Origin: Limonium bicolor
Lineage: Eukaryota > Streptophyta > Magnoliopsida > Caryophyllales > Plumbaginaceae
Direction: 5' to 3'
Assembly (NCBI GenBank): GCA_023374045.1
Contig: CM041776.1
Coordinates: forward strand, 116,882,000 to 116,945,999
Length of the DNA stretch: 64,000 nucleotides
Numbering within the stretch: position 1 is the stretch's first letter; each line of letters starts with the position of its first letter. The notes below the pieces were generated by a model. The model had not been told where the DNA came from and did not search any database. It was given only the letters and a program-made list of their open reading frames with translations. A program made the translations under genes and the position numbers. Below, piece after piece: positions 11,239-22,718 of this stretch.

Positions 11239-11991
11239 CTAAACACATAATTTATGGTTTTCAACCCATAAACCCTCATCGTGATCAAACGTAGTATACA
11301 CTACATCGTCTGGAATATCAACAATGTCTGTGACAGGAATACTGGTAGAAAAAGGTGGTGTCTCATCGAACAGTAATTCATCATCAACAACATCTTGATC
11401 AGCATTAATGTTGACAAATATTTTCCCTGGTAATACAACTAACCTCCTGGAATCTATGGGATCTTCTATGTAAAATACTTGTTCACAATCCTTGGGAAAT
11501 ATGAACAGATCTTGTATATGACCAAGGCGTGATAAATAAACCAATTTAAACCCATCGTGAACCCGATAACCGTGAATGTTATCCACCCATTTGCATTTAA
11601 AAATAACAAACTTTTGAAACTGATAATCAAGTTCCCAAATATCTTTAATGAATCCATAATACAACCTTAAGGTTAAAATCGTCGAAGCTGGATCACCTAT
11701 GGTATACTCAGTTGTTGTTGCTTCTACTTTAACCCCGCTATTCTGGTTTAAACATCTATCATCTTGCCATTTTGTCCAGTAGGTGAACCTATTGATGTCA
11801 TACCCTTCATAAGATATACAAGTGGAACCAGGTCCCAAAGCTAACCAACGGAGCTCTTCACTTACATTATCAGGCGCTAGTGATGCAAGTTTCATGACAT
11901 GATCTCTAAACCATGAACAAAAGGTCTTGTTTTGCTCCTTTATCAACGAAATAATATTCCTCCTAGGATATTGACCTCTTAGTGCAGTCAT
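11239..11991 (-). pseudogene. CACTA transposase, DUF4216 part
   Basis: This 250-codon stretch holds the DUF4216 block found at the C-terminus of plant En/Spm transposases (CKWVDNIHGYRVHDGFKLV, then VFYIEDPIDSRRLVVLPGK). It is in the same frame as the DUF4218 segment and separated from it by a single TAG at 11998-12000. It ends with an acidic tail (DIPDDVVYTTFDHDEGLWV) and a natural-looking stop. The domain's biochemical role is unknown. Long uninterrupted length suggests moderate age. Confidence 0.85.
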
Positions 11992-11997
11992 GTGTTT

Positions 11998-12531
11998 CTA
12001 AAAACATGCCTCAATAATCTCAAGGTGATGTAAAACGAACAAATGTGCGGACTCCATTGAGGATGAATCAATTGCCACAATTTTTTTCCCAATAACACCT
12101 TGACCTTCTGTCCCTTCTATGTGTCTCGGTTGTGGCACTCCAATAGCTACTGCTCCCTTTAAGTATTCAGTACAAAATTCTGTCACTTCTTCGGTTATTG
12201 TCCCTTCTTTGATACTCCCTTCAGGTCGATATCTATTCTTCATCCTTCCCTTCAAGATTCCCATGTATCTCTCAAATGGATACATGTATCTTAAATATAT
12301 AGGACCACATAATTTGATTTCTCTTACAATGTGAACAACTAAGTGGACCATGATGTCAAAAAACGAGGGTGGAAAATACATTTCAAGTTGACGTATCGTA
12401 ACAACAACATCACGTTGCAGACTGTCTAGTGTATCAGCATCCACGACTTTATTGCACACTGCATTTAAAAAGAACACATAGTCTTGTAATTGCATTTCGC
12501 ACATCTTTCGGCAATATACCTTGAATGGCAA
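11998..12531 (-). pseudogene. CACTA transposase, DUF4218 part
   Basis: It contains the DUF4218 signature: LEMYFPPSFFDIMVHLVVHI, YPFERYMGILKGRMKNR, and PEGSIKEG followed by FCTEYL. This domain follows TNP2 in plant CACTA transposases, as here. The upstream boundary overlaps the TNP2 segment in another frame, showing an indel near 12500. One in-frame TAG separates it from DUF4216. Confidence 0.88.
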
Positions 12532-13726
12532 CAGGAAGTAGATGCAACATCAGAATGTGATAATCATGAGACATCAACCCGATCAACTTCAAGTCCTTCA
12601 TTGACACAAGACTTTTCCAGTTAGATGAATAACCCGTAGGAACCTTAAGGGAATGAAGACATTTGCAGAAGCTTATCTTCTCATTCTTAGACAAAGTGTA
12701 ACATGCTGGAGGTAAATATGTTTGTTTGCCTCTTTCTTGGGGATGCAACTCCACACGTATCCCATAGCTTGCATGTCTTTTTGAACCTTTATTCCGCCTT
12801 TTGTTTTCCCAGGTATGTTAAGCAAAGTCCCAACAACAGTTTCACCAACATTTTTGACAATATGCATGAATCCAAGACAATGCCTAATAGATAAATGTTT
12901 CCAATACGGAAGTTCCCAAAATATTGAACATTTTTCCCAGATGTTTTTTTGGTTAGACTTGGACGGTACACTGAATTCATTCTCAATGTCTTTCACCTTT
13001 TCATAGATCTCTTTAGAACTCAAAGGTATACAAGCAACACGTGTCTCAGTCTTTCCGTTGAATAACTTCCTCTTTTTAAAGTACGGGTGTGCTGATGGCA
13101 ATAATCTGCGATGACACATGTAGACGTTTTTTCCACAAAATTGTAGACGATCAGAACAAGTGTCGTCCTCACATATTGGGCAAGCAAATGCACCTTTTAC
13201 ATTGTATCCAGATAAGTTCCCGTACGCTGGAAAGTCATTCACTGTGCAAAACAGCATGGCACGAAGTGTAAAGTTTTGTCTTCCGTAACTGTCATAAACC
13301 ATTGTCCCCTAATTCCATAGCAATTTCAAATAGTCAATCAGCGATGCAAGGTATACATCGATATTATGTCTTGGTTGCTTAGGTCCAGAAATCAACAATG
13401 ATAACATTATGTATTTCCGCTTCATACACAGCCACAAAGGAAGATTATAGATCACCAATAGAACAGGCCAAGTGCTATGTTGACTACTTAGACTACCATA
13501 AGGATTCATCTCATTTGTATATAACCAGAGTCTCAAATTTCGAATGTCACTGGCAAATTCTTGAAATCTTCTGTAGATTGTCCTCCATTGTGGTGAATCA
13601 GCTGGATGTCTCAACTTATCATCATTTTTTCTTCCTTCTGTGTGCCATCTTAAATTTTGGGCATCTCTAACATTTGCAAAAAGACGTTTGAATCTTGGTA
13701 TTATTGGTAAATACCAAATAACTTTT
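12449..13726 (-). pseudogene. CACTA transposase, main TNP2 domain
   Basis: Blocks typical of the TNP2 catalytic region appear in order: YLPIIPRFKRLFANV, LRHPADSPQW, NFTLRAMLFCTVNDFPAYGN, CPICEDDTCSDRL, HRRLLPSAHPYFKKRKLF, and MSHDYHILMLHLLP. There is an in-frame stop at about 13309-13311 and a one-base deletion near 12745 that moves the end of the domain into another frame. The upstream part of the same domain lies beyond the solo LTR, from 17191. In intact elements this protein binds the CACTA ends and cuts the DNA. Confidence 0.9.
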
Positions 13727-15671
13727 TGTAACACCCCGATTTTCAGACCTAATTTTTTTTCTTACCTTTGTGAACAACAATACAGCGGAAGTCTTACTAC
13801 AACTCAACCCGGGGTGCTACCGCCACACTCACTCATTAGTGAGTGCTAAGGCTAAGTACTACCATCTCTTCCAAAATAAGTTATACTTTTAAACCTTTAT
13901 ATATATATTCATAATATAACATTAATCAACTCCAACTTCCAAAATCATCTTCTAAATTTGACAACCTTTACTCGTTAACATCAACTACATCTTCTTTCAA
14001 AACAAAGCTGAACTTAATGAAAATAACTATTACATCGCCTTCTAACTTAAACTTTATTCCTCTTTAGCTCCACTCTCTCATGCAACTTCATGACTAGGGG
14101 AAAACACCATCCTTTCCTGTACCTGTGGTCAGTCATACAATCACAGAGAAAAGACCACAGGGCGTAACGCCAAAATCAGCAACGCTGAGTAACTCCCATC
14201 ACAACATGTGAAATACATTTTACCTTGTAAAACTCCAAGAATACATAATCATAACGACAAAGGTAGTGGAGCAATACAATCATGACAGCAGGATAATAGC
14301 GTAGCAAAACCACAATAGGGTTAACACATAAAACCACCAATTAGCACCACCTGTTACTTACCTTAACATAAGGTACATAAATGATCATTCAAACATATTA
14401 CCAAGTATCATTCATCAAAATAATCAATATCAATCAGTAGGCAATATAGCCAATGTCAAGATCCACTGGGTATAACATTCAACCCATGATACAATTTACA
14501 CATGTCCTCGGGCAATCGGTCTTTCGACATAGAGCACTATCACTCTCGACCCCTCGGATAATATTTCTTCACCTCACCCCATGTCCTTAAGTGTGCACAC
14601 CCCCTATGAATCATCAGTCCATAGAGTAGATCATGATGGCTTAGCTCCAATACATTGGTAGGAGCAAATAATAAAAGACCCCAATACATTGGTAGGGGCA
14701 GTCTCAGTAAATACATTGGTAGGAGTAATATTTCATAAACACATTACCACTTAGCTTAGGCACAACCTTGCCTTACACCTCATTTCCATATCCATAAACA
14801 TAAGATAAATCAACACATAAAGTCAATATAATCACTGTAATAATTGCTGGATAAAAATAGCATCACAACAGTGAATGTCATTATCCACGGTAAACACCTG
14901 TACATATAAGTACATCTCAACAGAAACACCAAATTCATCAAACCAGGTATTCATCTAGCTTCACTCAACCAATATAAACCACAATGGTCTTTATGACACA
15001 AGAAAATCAATCCACACACAAACACACCCTTCTCGGTCAAACATAACAACAATGATAAATAGTTACAGTTTTATAGTTAATTTCCAAGGTAACTAATCAA
15101 CAGTCACTTTAACAAATGGTTAGGCACTTCCTTGCCTCATTTATTACCTCAAGTTACCAAAATATAAATTATAGCATCATAGTACATCAGTACAACCAAC
15201 CATAACATTTATTAAACCGAAGTATCACAATATCATTTACAATTTATCACTGTAACAATTTATGTACAAAGGTATATTTCATTTTTTTTGTGTTATGCGT
15301 ATGTATATACATATATTTACACTCATACACAACTACAAATTTACAGTAGCTAGACATGACTAACTGCTATCTCCTCACTATCGCTATGCATAAATGTATG
15401 TATATACACACACACAAATTAACGTACACTCACAGTAGTTGTTATGCTCGGTTATTGATATGCATGTATACTCACAGACTTTTTTTTTCTTTCTTGACTG
15501 CTATGCTCGGTTACCGTCATGCCTATATATATACACACACAGTATACAACTTTACAGTAGCTCTTTTTTTTTTACTTTAACTTGAGATAACAGGAACTTA
15601 CAGTAGCTAAAAGTGAACTCCCTATCTCATCTTCCTGTTACTCCTCCTAGCTACTGTCCCTGTTATCGATT

Positions 15672-15703
<32 letters not shown>

Positions 15704-17190
15704 CTTCACACTCGAGGCCTTCTTTTTCTGAATCTCATATGTCACTTTCTTTTCCTACCTGCTACCTTCCGTTACTGTTATACATATAGATGTATACACA
15801 CTCGTAAACAATTCCTAGCTGCTGTCCCTCACGATTGCTATGCATATATATATATGTGTATACATACATCTGTAAACTACCCCACCCGATCCCCTCTGTC
15901 TATTCTGTTTTTCTTCCTTTCCTAGTTGCTATCCCCTGTTAACGATATGCATATATATATAAGTGTGCACACACACCCAAACTACTGGTGAACTCCCTCT
16001 CTCAAATCTCACTTGTCGTTTTCTTTTCCTAGCTGCTATCCTCCTTTATCAATATGCATATATATATGCGCACACAAACATACGTCCCATTTAAAACGAC
16101 AAGCAACACCATGAAAAAAAATCAGGTTTTGTAAACTTGTTGATCAAGGTAGTTACCTTGTTCTTTCTTGTCATTTCTTGCTAGTTTTCTCTAATATTTC
16201 TACAGCTTAAAGGCCCTTCCTTGTTCTCCTCAATTTTCCAGCACTTGGACTTGATTTCTCCTCTTGTACTTGGCGCAAACAACAACCAACAACCATTTCC
16301 AGCCTTGCTGTCTCGGTAATCACTTCTCTTCTTTGCTATGTATTAATTTCCAGATTTTATTCCTTAAACTTGCGCAAAACTGCAGCACAATAGCAGCAGC
16401 AAATGACTCGTTGCTCCCGGTTATACTAGTTTAACTTTGCTGCTATTTCTCTTATAATTCCAACCTTCTTCCTATTACCTTGCTTACGTAAGTAGGGAGG
16501 CAGGAGAATAATTTTAGTATGGAGAGAACAATGTAATTGCCAGCCGGTTGAAAAAGTGAGGAATGGATATTTCAGCAAAGTAATTAATTTACTAATGTTG
16601 TGACACCTCTCATGTCTTGAGCTCTCTTTGGTTTAATTGCAGGCTATACAAAATGAAGACACTTTAACCTCATGACTCAGCAAGGAAGGTCGGCAAGACA
16701 TGCTGAAGATATTAGTATAGGTAATAATGGTATAAAGCAAACTTGTTAATTAAATAACATACAAAAATCGGTACATGTTTGGAAATGCTAATGGCTGACG
16801 TAATTTTTTTTTCAACTTACTACTACTTCCTAATTGAATTACGAGAGTGCTAGTTGACAGGAATAGAGAGAGCTCCAACCGAAAGAGAAGCAACCGGCAA
16901 CATTGATATAAAGTGGGCTGGTTATATATTTATAACCGGTAATATAAACTTAGTTTGTCATTGTAACAATGACGTATTTTAACATTGATTTTGTTGTTCT
17001 TCCTAAGACTATATATAGTCCAAAAATAATACATTGTATTAGCTAATATTTTAGCTAAGTATCTAATAATATGCTTAAGAATAAAATAATTACATTAACA
17101 ACTCATTTCACGTACGTTCCAGCACTTACTGTACATCGTACATGTTTACGATTTACATTTGTACAAGGTAGTAATTTCTAGGGTGTTTCA
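13727..17190 (-). mobile_element. solo LTR (3464 bp) of the gypsy family at 18141-43208
   Basis: The ends are TGTAACACCCC ... GGGTGTTTCA on the plus strand, flanked by perfect CTTTT duplications at 13722-13726 and 17191-17195. Removing the LTR and one TSD restores an open TNP2 reading frame across the junction, which fixes both boundaries. The first 150 bases and a later block (ACCCCATGTCCTTAAG..., CAATACATTGGTAGG) match the LTR parts at 19726-20163 and 40736-43208, so all are one family. Only one LTR is present. It contains three CAATACATTGGTAGG units (about 14650-14730) and the array listed at 15280. No coding sequence seen. Confidence 0.9.
15280..16085. repeat. degenerate tandem array with TATGCATATATATA cores
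   Basis: About seven imperfect units of roughly 80-140 bp repeat the pattern CTAGCTGCTATCC, then TATGCATATATATA, then a CA-rich run. The arms include TATGCATA palindromes and (TA)n and (CA)n microsatellites. The related LTR at 40736-43208 lacks this array, so it expanded in one lineage. Confidence 0.75.
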
Positions 17191-17683
17191 CTTTTACTGG
17201 AGGACTTTTTTTCTTAGAATTGGATGATTGACCGTCCTTCTGTTTATAGCGTGACAAATGACATTTTGGACACTGATTCAAATGTGCATTATCTCCTTTG
17301 TATCATATACAACTGTTTGGACATGTGTGTATCTCCTTTGTATCTGGAGGCATGTCGTGTAAGAATTCTAGAAGTGTTGTAAAACTCTTATCACTCCAGC
17401 CAAATCTTGCTTTCAGATTGTACAAGTACAGCACGGCTGTCAATTTTGTAAATTTGACGTATCCGGGGAACAAAGGAGACCGTGATGCATCAACTAATCT
17501 TTGATATTCAGCCGGCTTGTCTGTGAAATTATCTTCAACATCTTGCAGCATGGAGTCCAGTTGTTCAATCTTTTCACAGTCGTCGTTGATTTCAGTGTCA
17601 CTCATATCACACTTATTATCAGGAAATGTAGTATCGTCAGTAACCATTCTTGGTTCACTGTTCAGTTGAGTGGAAGTTTGCAC
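17191..17683 (-). pseudogene. CACTA transposase, N-terminal TNP2 part
   Basis: This part precedes the solo LTR and shows the leading TNP2 blocks ARFGWSDKSFTTLLEFLHDM and CPNSC, then a zinc-finger-like CPKCHLSRYK in the same frame after a TGA at about 17295. It ends at PPVK, exactly where the TSD begins, and the next residues are found at 13721. It is acidic upstream (DMSDTEINDDCEKIEQLDSM). The stop and the LTR insertion inactivate it. Confidence 0.85.
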
Positions 17684-17697
17684 CCTGCTACTAGCTT

Positions 17698-17934
17698 CTA
17701 ATGACTCACCATGAAAAAACCATATCTTATAGTTCGGCGTAAATCCACGCCTTGATGAAATCTGATTGTTTGTAGGTTAGGGAACTTATTGCGAAGTCCA
17801 CATTGTGCACATGGACAGGGAATGTTTGTCTCGTTCATCCTTTTCTGATGATCGAGAGCTGCTTTGCAAAATTCATTATCCACTTTTGATTCAAAATAAT
17901 TACCTCGCTGACCGTACATCCATTCACAGTCCAT
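17698..17934 (-). pseudogene. CACTA transposase N-terminus, Transpos_assoc domain
   Basis: MDCEWMYGQRG begins the transposase-associated domain, followed by the zinc-binding-like CPCAQCGLRN. The expected end (WFFHGE) appears in the next frame, showing a one-base shift before 17698. The ATG at 17934 is the natural start by family comparison. The domain is usually the first of En/Spm transposases and matches that position. Confidence 0.85.
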
Positions 17935-18140
17935 TCTACAAACACCAATTGAAAGTTAAGCTAAAAAATATCTACAAAAATATATTGATATTGCCTAATA
18001 AATTAACTAATATTTAAAACAATAAATATAAAAATAACAAAAACGAAACTATCTTTGGAAATGATATATAATGATATGGTTCTTGCATGGCGAGTCTGTA
18101 TAATACATATATAGTAGGTTCACTTATATGTATATACGTC
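17935..18140. other. AT-rich upstream flank of the CACTA gene
   Basis: AT-rich DNA between the transposase start and the LTR fragment. It should contain the CACTA 5' terminus, but I see no TAGTG-type terminal motif. Confidence 0.4.
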
Positions 18141-18309
18141 TATAGCCTAAGAAACTTCATAAACATGCATCCCAATTTCCATAGATGTTCATACACCTTA
18201 TTAGCTTTCTTTCCCATAAATACAAGCTAAGAACTCAAAGAAAAAAAGTTTAAAACTCCAACATACAGAACCGATTTCCTGTAGAACAACCATTGAACAG
18301 ACCTGAATT
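18141..18309 (-). repeat. fragment from the middle of the gypsy LTR
   Basis: These ~169 bases closely match 42223-42391, the first of three ~180-bp units in the LTR (shared blocks TATAGCCTAAGAAACTT, CATAGATGTTCATACACC, GAACAACCATTGAACAGACC). It joins directly to the protease reading frame at 18309-18310. Confidence 0.85.
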
Positions 18310-19509
18310 ATGAGGACATAAAAGAACACGAAGCACCGCAATCAAATAATACTTTTGTGTTGGTACCATAAACGGGAAAGGTACCTGTTATCGCTCCCCC
18401 TTCTTGCTCTGCTTTAGTTTTGCCTATAACATTGTTGTGGCCCTGGATATTGGGTCCTCTTCCTTTAGTTCCTCCTTTATCACCTGGTTGCTGTTTCCCC
18501 TGAGTACTTCCTTGGTTTTTGGAATTGCTTCTCAGACCACTATAGCCAAATTTGTGCCCTCCAGCTGGTTTGATGTCACATTTATTAATGTTCTGGTTGT
18601 TAGCTGGCCCATAGGCTTGGCTGCTAGTCCCAAAATATCCACCTCCACCTTCCTTCTTCTTCCTGCATTCATAGGCTCTATGGCCCATAATACCACAATT
18701 ATAGCATCTTACCAGCTTTCCTTCACAATCCACTCTTGGATGGTTCCTCGAGCACCGCCTGCAGAAATAATATTTTGCCTTCTTACTAGGGTCATTTGTG
18801 TTGGTGCTTTGCCCAAGGAAATTTGGCTTAACCCAAGGCCTCTTGCCTTCTTTCTGGTTCCCATCATGCTTCTATCTTTTATCCAAATTATCTCCTCCTC
18901 GATTTTCCTCAAATTTCCTTTTCAGTCTCGACTATGCCTCCTTCATTCTTTGTTGCACACGGTATAAATTCGCAGCTTTTTCATATGCTTCTTGTAAGGT
19001 AAACACTGGTATAACACTCAGGGCTTCCTATAATCCCCAATTCAGACCTCCAATGAATTGTTGCACCTTGGCAGCCTCATCAGGTACCAAATTTGTTGCA
19101 AACCTTACAAGTTCCGCAAACGTGGAATGATATGTCTTCACATCGCCTGAGAGTTGTTTCAGTTCAAAACACTCGTGGTATTTATTCATTCTGACATGAG
19201 ATAGAACCTTCTCCTCATTGCTTCTTTCAGTCCATCCCATCTAAAATTAGGTTATCCAACCAACCTGTCTTTCTTTGAACACCACCATAAGTCATCTTTT
19301 CCCCGGAAATAATATACAGCCCCAACGACCCTCTTGTCTTCAGGACATTCCACCATGTCAAATACCTTTTCAAACTCTCTGAACCAATCTTCTAGAATCA
19401 TGGGGTCCTCTATTCCCGGAAAGGTACTTGGTTTCATCACAGCGATCCTTTTATAAAAGTCCACGGGAACATCAACTTTTTCCTCTTGTTTTTCTAGTAT
19501 CCTACCCAT
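18308..19509 (-). pseudogene. Ty3/gypsy gag and start of protease
   Basis: The capsid-like part begins with PSTFPGIEDPMILEDWFREF and YYFRGKDDLWW, a standard plant gypsy gag signature. Frame changes near 19245 and 19030 follow. The nucleocapsid has two Cys/His boxes close together: CRRCSRNHPRVDC, then CYNCGIMGHRAYEC, the arrangement usual in chromoviral gags. After a Gly/Gln/Asn-rich linker comes the protease start VLFDCGASCSF. The catalytic Asp is present but the next residue is Cys where Ser or Thr is usual. The frame stops right there, because the rest of pol is deleted and LTR sequence follows. Confidence 0.88.
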
Positions 19510-19710
19510 GCTAAGGGTTAATTCCTGTAGGGTTTCAAGCTAGCCTCTTTTGGCCTCCCTTCCTGAGTTGGAATGTTCACCAGTCTACACACATATATTC
19601 ATTAGTCACACAATCACAAACAACTAGTTCATCCAAACACTCAGTCAGACATTCATTCACAAGGATTCAAGAAATATTCACCTATCTTTCAACTTAATTT
19701 ATAGCCTACG

Positions 19711-19722
19711 GGTCTTATACCA
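19711..19722 (-). other. primer binding site of the gypsy element
   Basis: Minus-strand TGGTATAAGACC matches the initiator-tRNA-Met site TGGTATCAGAGC at 10 of 12 bases, three bases after the LTR end ...GGTGTTACA. Its place between LTR and gag supports the assignment despite two changes. Confidence 0.8.
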
Positions 19723-19725
19723 ACT

Positions 19726-20163
19726 TGTAACACCTCAAATTTCAGACCCACAAGAACTCGAAACAAAGTAACGGAAGACTTAAAACCTAATCCGGGGGTG
19801 CTACCGCCATAACCACCCGAAGGTGAGTGCTAAGGCTAATCTGTCAAACCCACCAAACCAAACCAAACATAAACTTCAATTTCATATTAAACATACGGGC
19901 CAACTACAACCTTTCATTAAGCTTAAACTTGAGTTTGTTTAGCTACCAGCTTTCTTGCACACATTCATCCCATAACCGAACCAAAAGCTAATGTACCACA
20001 TATCCATAACCAAAAGTCTAAGGCTTACCACACTTCCTTAGTTACCAAACTTCCAAAATGGCTTACAACGTAGCCTTATTTAACTTATATTAAAGAAAGT
20101 AGCATTATTACAACAACTAGAAACCATAAGGTCCAATATAGTTCCTAAACCTTCTCTTGGTAC
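19726..20163 (-). repeat. 5' LTR of the gypsy element, part 1
   Basis: It starts TGTAACACC on the plus strand next to the primer binding site and matches the beginning of the solo LTR at 13727 (GGGTGCTACCGCC, GGTGAGTGCTAAGGCTAA). It ends at the GGTAC target site of the LARD; the rest resumes at 40736. Confidence 0.85.
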
Positions 20164-21749
20164 TGAAATACCCCAAACCTTGATATGTGGTTTAAATATT
20201 AAACTATGGTATATAAAGGCTAAAAAGTGCCTTAGAAACATCAGTGAACAATTTAAACCATAGTAAAACACAATAAAACACTAAGACACAGTTTGAGCAA
20301 AAACATGCTCTAAGCTTGGAGTGAACTTGGTTGGGACCCAAAGAACCTACCAAGACTTAATAACATTCAATTATGATGTGATAAGGCAAATTAAGTCCTT
20401 AGGAAACCTTGGTAGACGATTTAACCAAACAAAACACAAATAAATGCCTTAAAGTCAATATGGGCAAAAATGTGCTCTAAGCTTGGGATAAATTTGTATA
20501 AGACCTAAACGTCGTACCTATACCTTATAAATATGTTAATGAGCATATTAAATCAATTACTAAAGAAAACCAAGCTTGAAAACAAGTTAAAACACAAAAT
20601 GTGCTTTAAGGAGCCTTAAAGCACATTTTTGAAAAATTGTCTTGTAAATGAGTTTTGAATGGCTAAATGTCCATCATTACTCTTTAATTAACATGTGTAC
20701 TACTTAGTATCACATTTGGAAGTCTAAATCAATGGGAAATCAAAAATTTCACAAGAATGTGCCTTGTTTTTGTGAATAGTGACCAAAATATGCAAATTTA
20801 TAACATAAGTCAATATAAGTAAGTTAATTGGTCAACAAAGACTATTATACCCCTAGGTAGAGATGGGGGCCGGTTTTTATTATGGTGAGTCACCAACATG
20901 TAAAATAAATCAATTAAGGAAAGGAAGGAAAAGTAAGTAAAAGGAGAAAGCTACATTATAAGGTAAATATCTTGTAAAAGCAACACCTCATTTCATTTCT
21001 CCCTTTCCCACTCACTTCCACCGTCTCCAACCTCCCTCTCTTCTCCATTCTCGGTTTGCTACAGCACCACTCACACCACCATCTTCAATTTCTTATATCT
21101 TCTAGCTCCATATACCAAATCAAATTCTAAGACCATATTTGTCTTAGTTAGGCCAAGCTCTACACTTCTCTCTTTTCAAATCTTCAAGAACTCCATTTTG
21201 GTGCCATGGAGATTCACCATTGATGGAGCTTGAGCTCACCTTTTCATGCCTTGTCATTCTCCTTTGCTTCAAGGTAAGGAAAATCATAGAAAAACAACAT
21301 TCCCTCTTGTTTTTGTGTGTAACCGAGAATCACCTTTGATGGTATTTTCTCTTGTTCTTTCATAGCTCCATTTCAATCTTCAAGGGACAAGGAGGAGTCC
21401 TCTCTTGTTACATATTCAAGTTCTCTTTCAAATTCAAAGGTAAATATCATTTTAGTGTATTAAAACACTTATGTTAAACTAGGGTTTGTATATGAGTTTA
21501 AGTGTAAATTCTTAAGCTCATTACCCTTATATGTATATTGATTAGAAAGTTGACAAGTGATCAAACTCCTTGCTGATTTTCGGTTCAAGGAAACAAGAAA
21601 GAAGTTTGAGAGGAAAAGAGGTAAACAAACTATCTCAATGTAGTAAAATGCTCTCAAGGAAACTATTCAAGGGCATATGTGTTGTTGTATGTAATTGCAG
21701 GTCAAAGACATTATTTATGTGGGAAATTCAGTGTTTAAGGTTTATGCAA

Positions 21750-21821
21750 TTTAAGGGCCTAAGAGCCATGTTATTTAAGGGCCTAAGAGCCATGTTATTT
21801 AAGGGCCTAAGTGCCAAGCAA
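21750..21821 (+). repeat. 24-bp tandem repeat, three copies
   Basis: The unit begins TTTAAGGGCCTAAGAGCC. The partner LTR has only two copies at 31283-31330, so the copy number changed after insertion. Confidence 0.92.
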
Positions 21822-22530
21822 TTTAAGTTTATGCACTATATTGTGATGTAGTGTAAATTTGGTGAAGTTTTGTGTGTGAGAAAGTTCTTGGTGGACTTAG
21901 GTGTTGTTGACTGAAATAAGGTAAAAACCTAAGTGTTTGGATGTGAGAATATACAAGAGAAGCTATGGCAAAATTTGGAAAATGTATAAGAAGTTCTAAG
22001 TGTTTTAAATGAGTTTTGGTGAACTAGGAAGTGTTGAAAATGAACAAGTGTTTTACTAGGGAAGAAAGCATGTATTAAGGTGATTTAGAGTGATACAAGG
22101 ATTTAGGTATTATCTTGGAAGTTCTAGTAATTCAATGAGTGTTTTTGAGGATCTATTAAAGTCTTAGAGAAATTTGTTTAAGGTTTAGGAATGTTGATGT
22201 ACAAGAAGGAAATGATGTTTAGGTAAGATGTGGAAAAGGAGACTTAGTTGGTAAGAAAGGATGTTTGAGAGATGATGTTATGATGGTAAGGAAACATTTT
22301 TGGCATAGTGGTTATCATAATTATGAAACACCACTTAGAGGAACTAAAGAGAAAACATTATAAGTGTTAGGAATTTTGGTAAGAAACATTGTAAGTGTTT
22401 ATGGAGTTATAAAATGAGTTTTATGGTTGTTGTATGAAGGGTTAAATGTGCCAAATGATGTTAGAACACATTAGGAGGCTTGAGGAGAAGTTTGGAGAAA
22501 GTTTGACAAGTTTTGGACAAGTTCTGATGT

Positions 22531-22718
22531 TGTCCGACCCAGTGGTCCGACCCAGGGTGGGTCGGACAGCCCCTGTTAATTCACCCGTTGATGTTTCTGG
22601 AATGGTCCGACCCAGAGGTCTTGGGTCGGACATGGGTCAGACGGGAGGATTTGAAAGACGGAAAAAGTTCTGGAACGGTCCGACCCAGTTGTGGGTCGGA
22701 CGGTGGGTCGGACGGCCC
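22531..22718. repeat. GC-rich array of GTCCGACCCA and its reverse complement
   Basis: Direct and inverted copies of TCCGACCCA alternate through this stretch. The tightest palindrome is GTCCGACCCA-GGG-TGGGTCGGAC at 22545-22567. The equivalent in the partner LTR is at 32040-32240. Confidence 0.93.

Larger units (their letters stand above)
5439..18140 (-). mobile_element. decayed CACTA (En/Spm) DNA transposon, interrupted
   Basis: Transposon sequence occupies 5439-5827, 10176-13726 and about 17191-18140; the rest is LTR insertions. On the minus strand it carries a transposase gene with the domains Transpos_assoc, TNP2, DUF4218 and DUF4216 in that order, then a second gene of the Transposase_24 (Ptta/En/Spm) family, the classic two-gene plan of plant CACTA elements. 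Multiple frameshifts and stops make it inactive. I could not find the CACTA terminal motif at either end: the left end is beyond the LTR at 5438, and the right boundary lies somewhere in 17935-18140. Confidence 0.85.

Noticed and set aside
13640..13849. Host gene boundary at TGTAACACCCC
   Set aside because: This is an LTR terminus with a target-site duplication, not a promoter or splice feature.
18404..19130. Plus-strand frames of 187 and 110 codons
   Set aside because: Antisense of the gypsy gag; hydrophobic by codon complement only.
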